36,518 bases of DNA, taken from contig MGCX01000010.1 in assembly GCA_001788565.1 (NCBI GenBank), forward strand, positions 1 to 36,518, read 5' to 3'. Of this stretch, positions 35,412 to 36,518 are shown one piece after another. This DNA is from Candidatus Saccharibacteria bacterium RIFCSPHIGHO2_12_FULL_49_19. GTDB lineage: Bacteria > Patescibacteriota > Saccharimonadia > Saccharimonadales > UBA10212. Under the pieces are notes generated by a model. That model made no database searches and was not told the DNA's origin. It was given only the letters and a program-made list of their open reading frames with translations. A program made the position numbers and the translations under genes. The number at the start of each line of letters is the position of its first letter. The first letter of the stretch is position 1.

Positions 35412-36431
35412 TTAGCTGACAGCCAATAGCTTGTTGTGGCGCCGCGAGGCCTCAAAAGCCGTAGCGATTATCAAAATGCCAATTACCCCGGCTACCGCTT
35501 CGGGGATGTCAAATTTTATACCGGCCAGCAGTAACGTAGCCAGTGCCAAAATGGCATAGTGCGCACCGTGCACCAAGTAGCGGTATTCGCGCAACGTTCC
35601 TTCCCTTAGCAGCTGCAAGGTCATCGATCGTACGAACACCGCTCCGATGGCCAAGCCGGCGATTATCAGCACAATATCCTTGGTAATAGCAAAAGCGGCT
35701 ATTACCGAGTCAAAGCTAAACGAGGCATCTAAAAGTTCCAGATACAAGAATTGACTAAGGCCGTGTCGGTGGGTTCGGTGATCGCTTTTACTTTCCCGGC
35801 CTATTAATAATTGGGAAATTAGCTTTACGGCTAAAAACGTTGCCCCACCCAGTGCCCCAGCTAGAGCCAACTTCACATCGCCGGGAGCCAAAACGGTATA
35901 GATTATTGATACCGCGAACAAAGCTCCGACGACAGAAACCCACCACGGCTGGTTAAATTCACCGAGCGGAGCCTCCAGCCCGTTTAACCAGCGGACGGAG
36001 CGTTTCTCACCAAAAAAGCGCAGTCCCACCATCAACAAGAAGACTCCGCCGAAAGCGGCGATTACCGGATAGGCTTCTTCCAACTCGATAGCGTACTGCT
36101 CGGGATTATGCAGAGCTAAGTCCCAAACGTACGATAGTGACTCATCAATAGTAGTGGAAACCAATACCAAGGGCAGTATGGCCCGGACTAAGAAGACCGC
36201 CACTAAGATGCCGACCGTCAGAAAGACGATTCGCCAGAGTCGGCGCATGGTAGACAGCACTTGACTGTTAATCACGGCGTTCTCGAAGCTAAAGATAATC
36301 TCAATCAATGCCAGGGCCGTTACCGGCAGCAAGGCGTACCAGCCGCTAAAGGCGATGGAGCCGATGACTATGGCTACCGTAGCGGCAATGGCAAAATTAA
36401 ATGGCCCAAAGCCCTTGAATTTTTTGATCAT
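35412..36431 (-). CDS. DUF475 / TerC-like integral membrane protein
   Basis: FSFENAVINSQVLSTM, GGVFLLMVGLRFF, LYLELLDASFSFDSVIAAFAITKDIVLIIAGLAIGAVFVRSMT; start at MIKKFKGFG chosen, ORF extends to 36455. Confidence 0.9.
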   Translation of the reverse strand: MIKKFKGFGPFNFAIAATVAIVIGSIAFSGWYALLPVTALALIEIIFSFENAVINSQVLSTMRRLWRIVFLTVGILVAVFLVRAILPLVLVSTTIDESLSYVWDLALHNPEQYAIELEEAYPVIAAFGGVFLLMVGLRFFGEKRSVRWLNGLEAPLGEFNQPWWVSVVGALFAVSIIYTVLAPGDVKLALAGALGGATFLAVKLISQLLIGRESKSDHRTHRHGLSQFLYLELLDASFSFDSVIAAFAITKDIVLIIAGLAIGAVFVRSMTLQLLREGTLREYRYLVHGAHYAILALATLLLAGIKFDIPEAVAGVIGILIIATAFEASRRHNKLLAVS

Positions 36432-36518
36432 TAAACTAATGCTAGCAGATATCAAGAAAACGGAGCCGCATTACGTGACCCCGTCTCCTGTAAAGAGTGT
36501 ATATCTTAAGCGCTACGG

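Noticed and set aside
1-36518. CRISPR arrays, rRNA, tRNA, transposases or UGA recoding
   Set aside because: No regular direct-repeat/spacer pattern, no tRNA cloverleaf or rRNA signatures noticed by eye, no transposase-like ORF; UGA is used as a stop. tRNAscan-SE/CRISPR tools were not available.

Overview
Window from a small-genome bacterium, probably Candidatus Saccharibacteria (TM7) or a related CPR/Patescibacteria lineage (inference from gene content; UGA is used as a stop, e.g. at 10954-10956, so code 25 is unlikely). The window is almost fully coding. Main blocks: gatC-gatA-[HEPN-like membrane protein]-gatB (partial); uvrB; a long minus-strand central-carbon operon (GAPDH with a long acidic/charged C-terminal tail, RpiB, RPE, split transketolase, class II FBA, PfkB kinase, 428-aa orphan, LOG-family protein); PPase/IMPase-like/NUDIX; GDPD; thioredoxin reductase and glutaredoxin separated by a 112-bp nested inverted repeat; FKBP plus RND transporter; pheST; GH63-like glucosidase; RmuC; ZIP transporter divergent from a Fur-family regulator; DHA2-type MFS exporter divergent from NDH-2; DUF2207 protein; membrane thioredoxin plus CcdA; and a DUF475/TerC-like protein. 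No CRISPR array, rRNA, tRNA or transposase was recognised. Most notable signals: (1) a possible nucleotide-ribose to glycolysis operon with an orphan gene embedded in it; (2) a HEPN-like RNxxxH membrane protein inside gatCAB; (3) two divergent promoter regions in which both -35 boxes share one palindrome; (4) a recurring leaderless-promoter architecture (-10 box about 6-8 nt before the start codon); (5) a nested cruciform element between nrdH-like and trxB genes; (6) a structured ~330-bp unexplained intergenic region near 34.4-34.7 kb.
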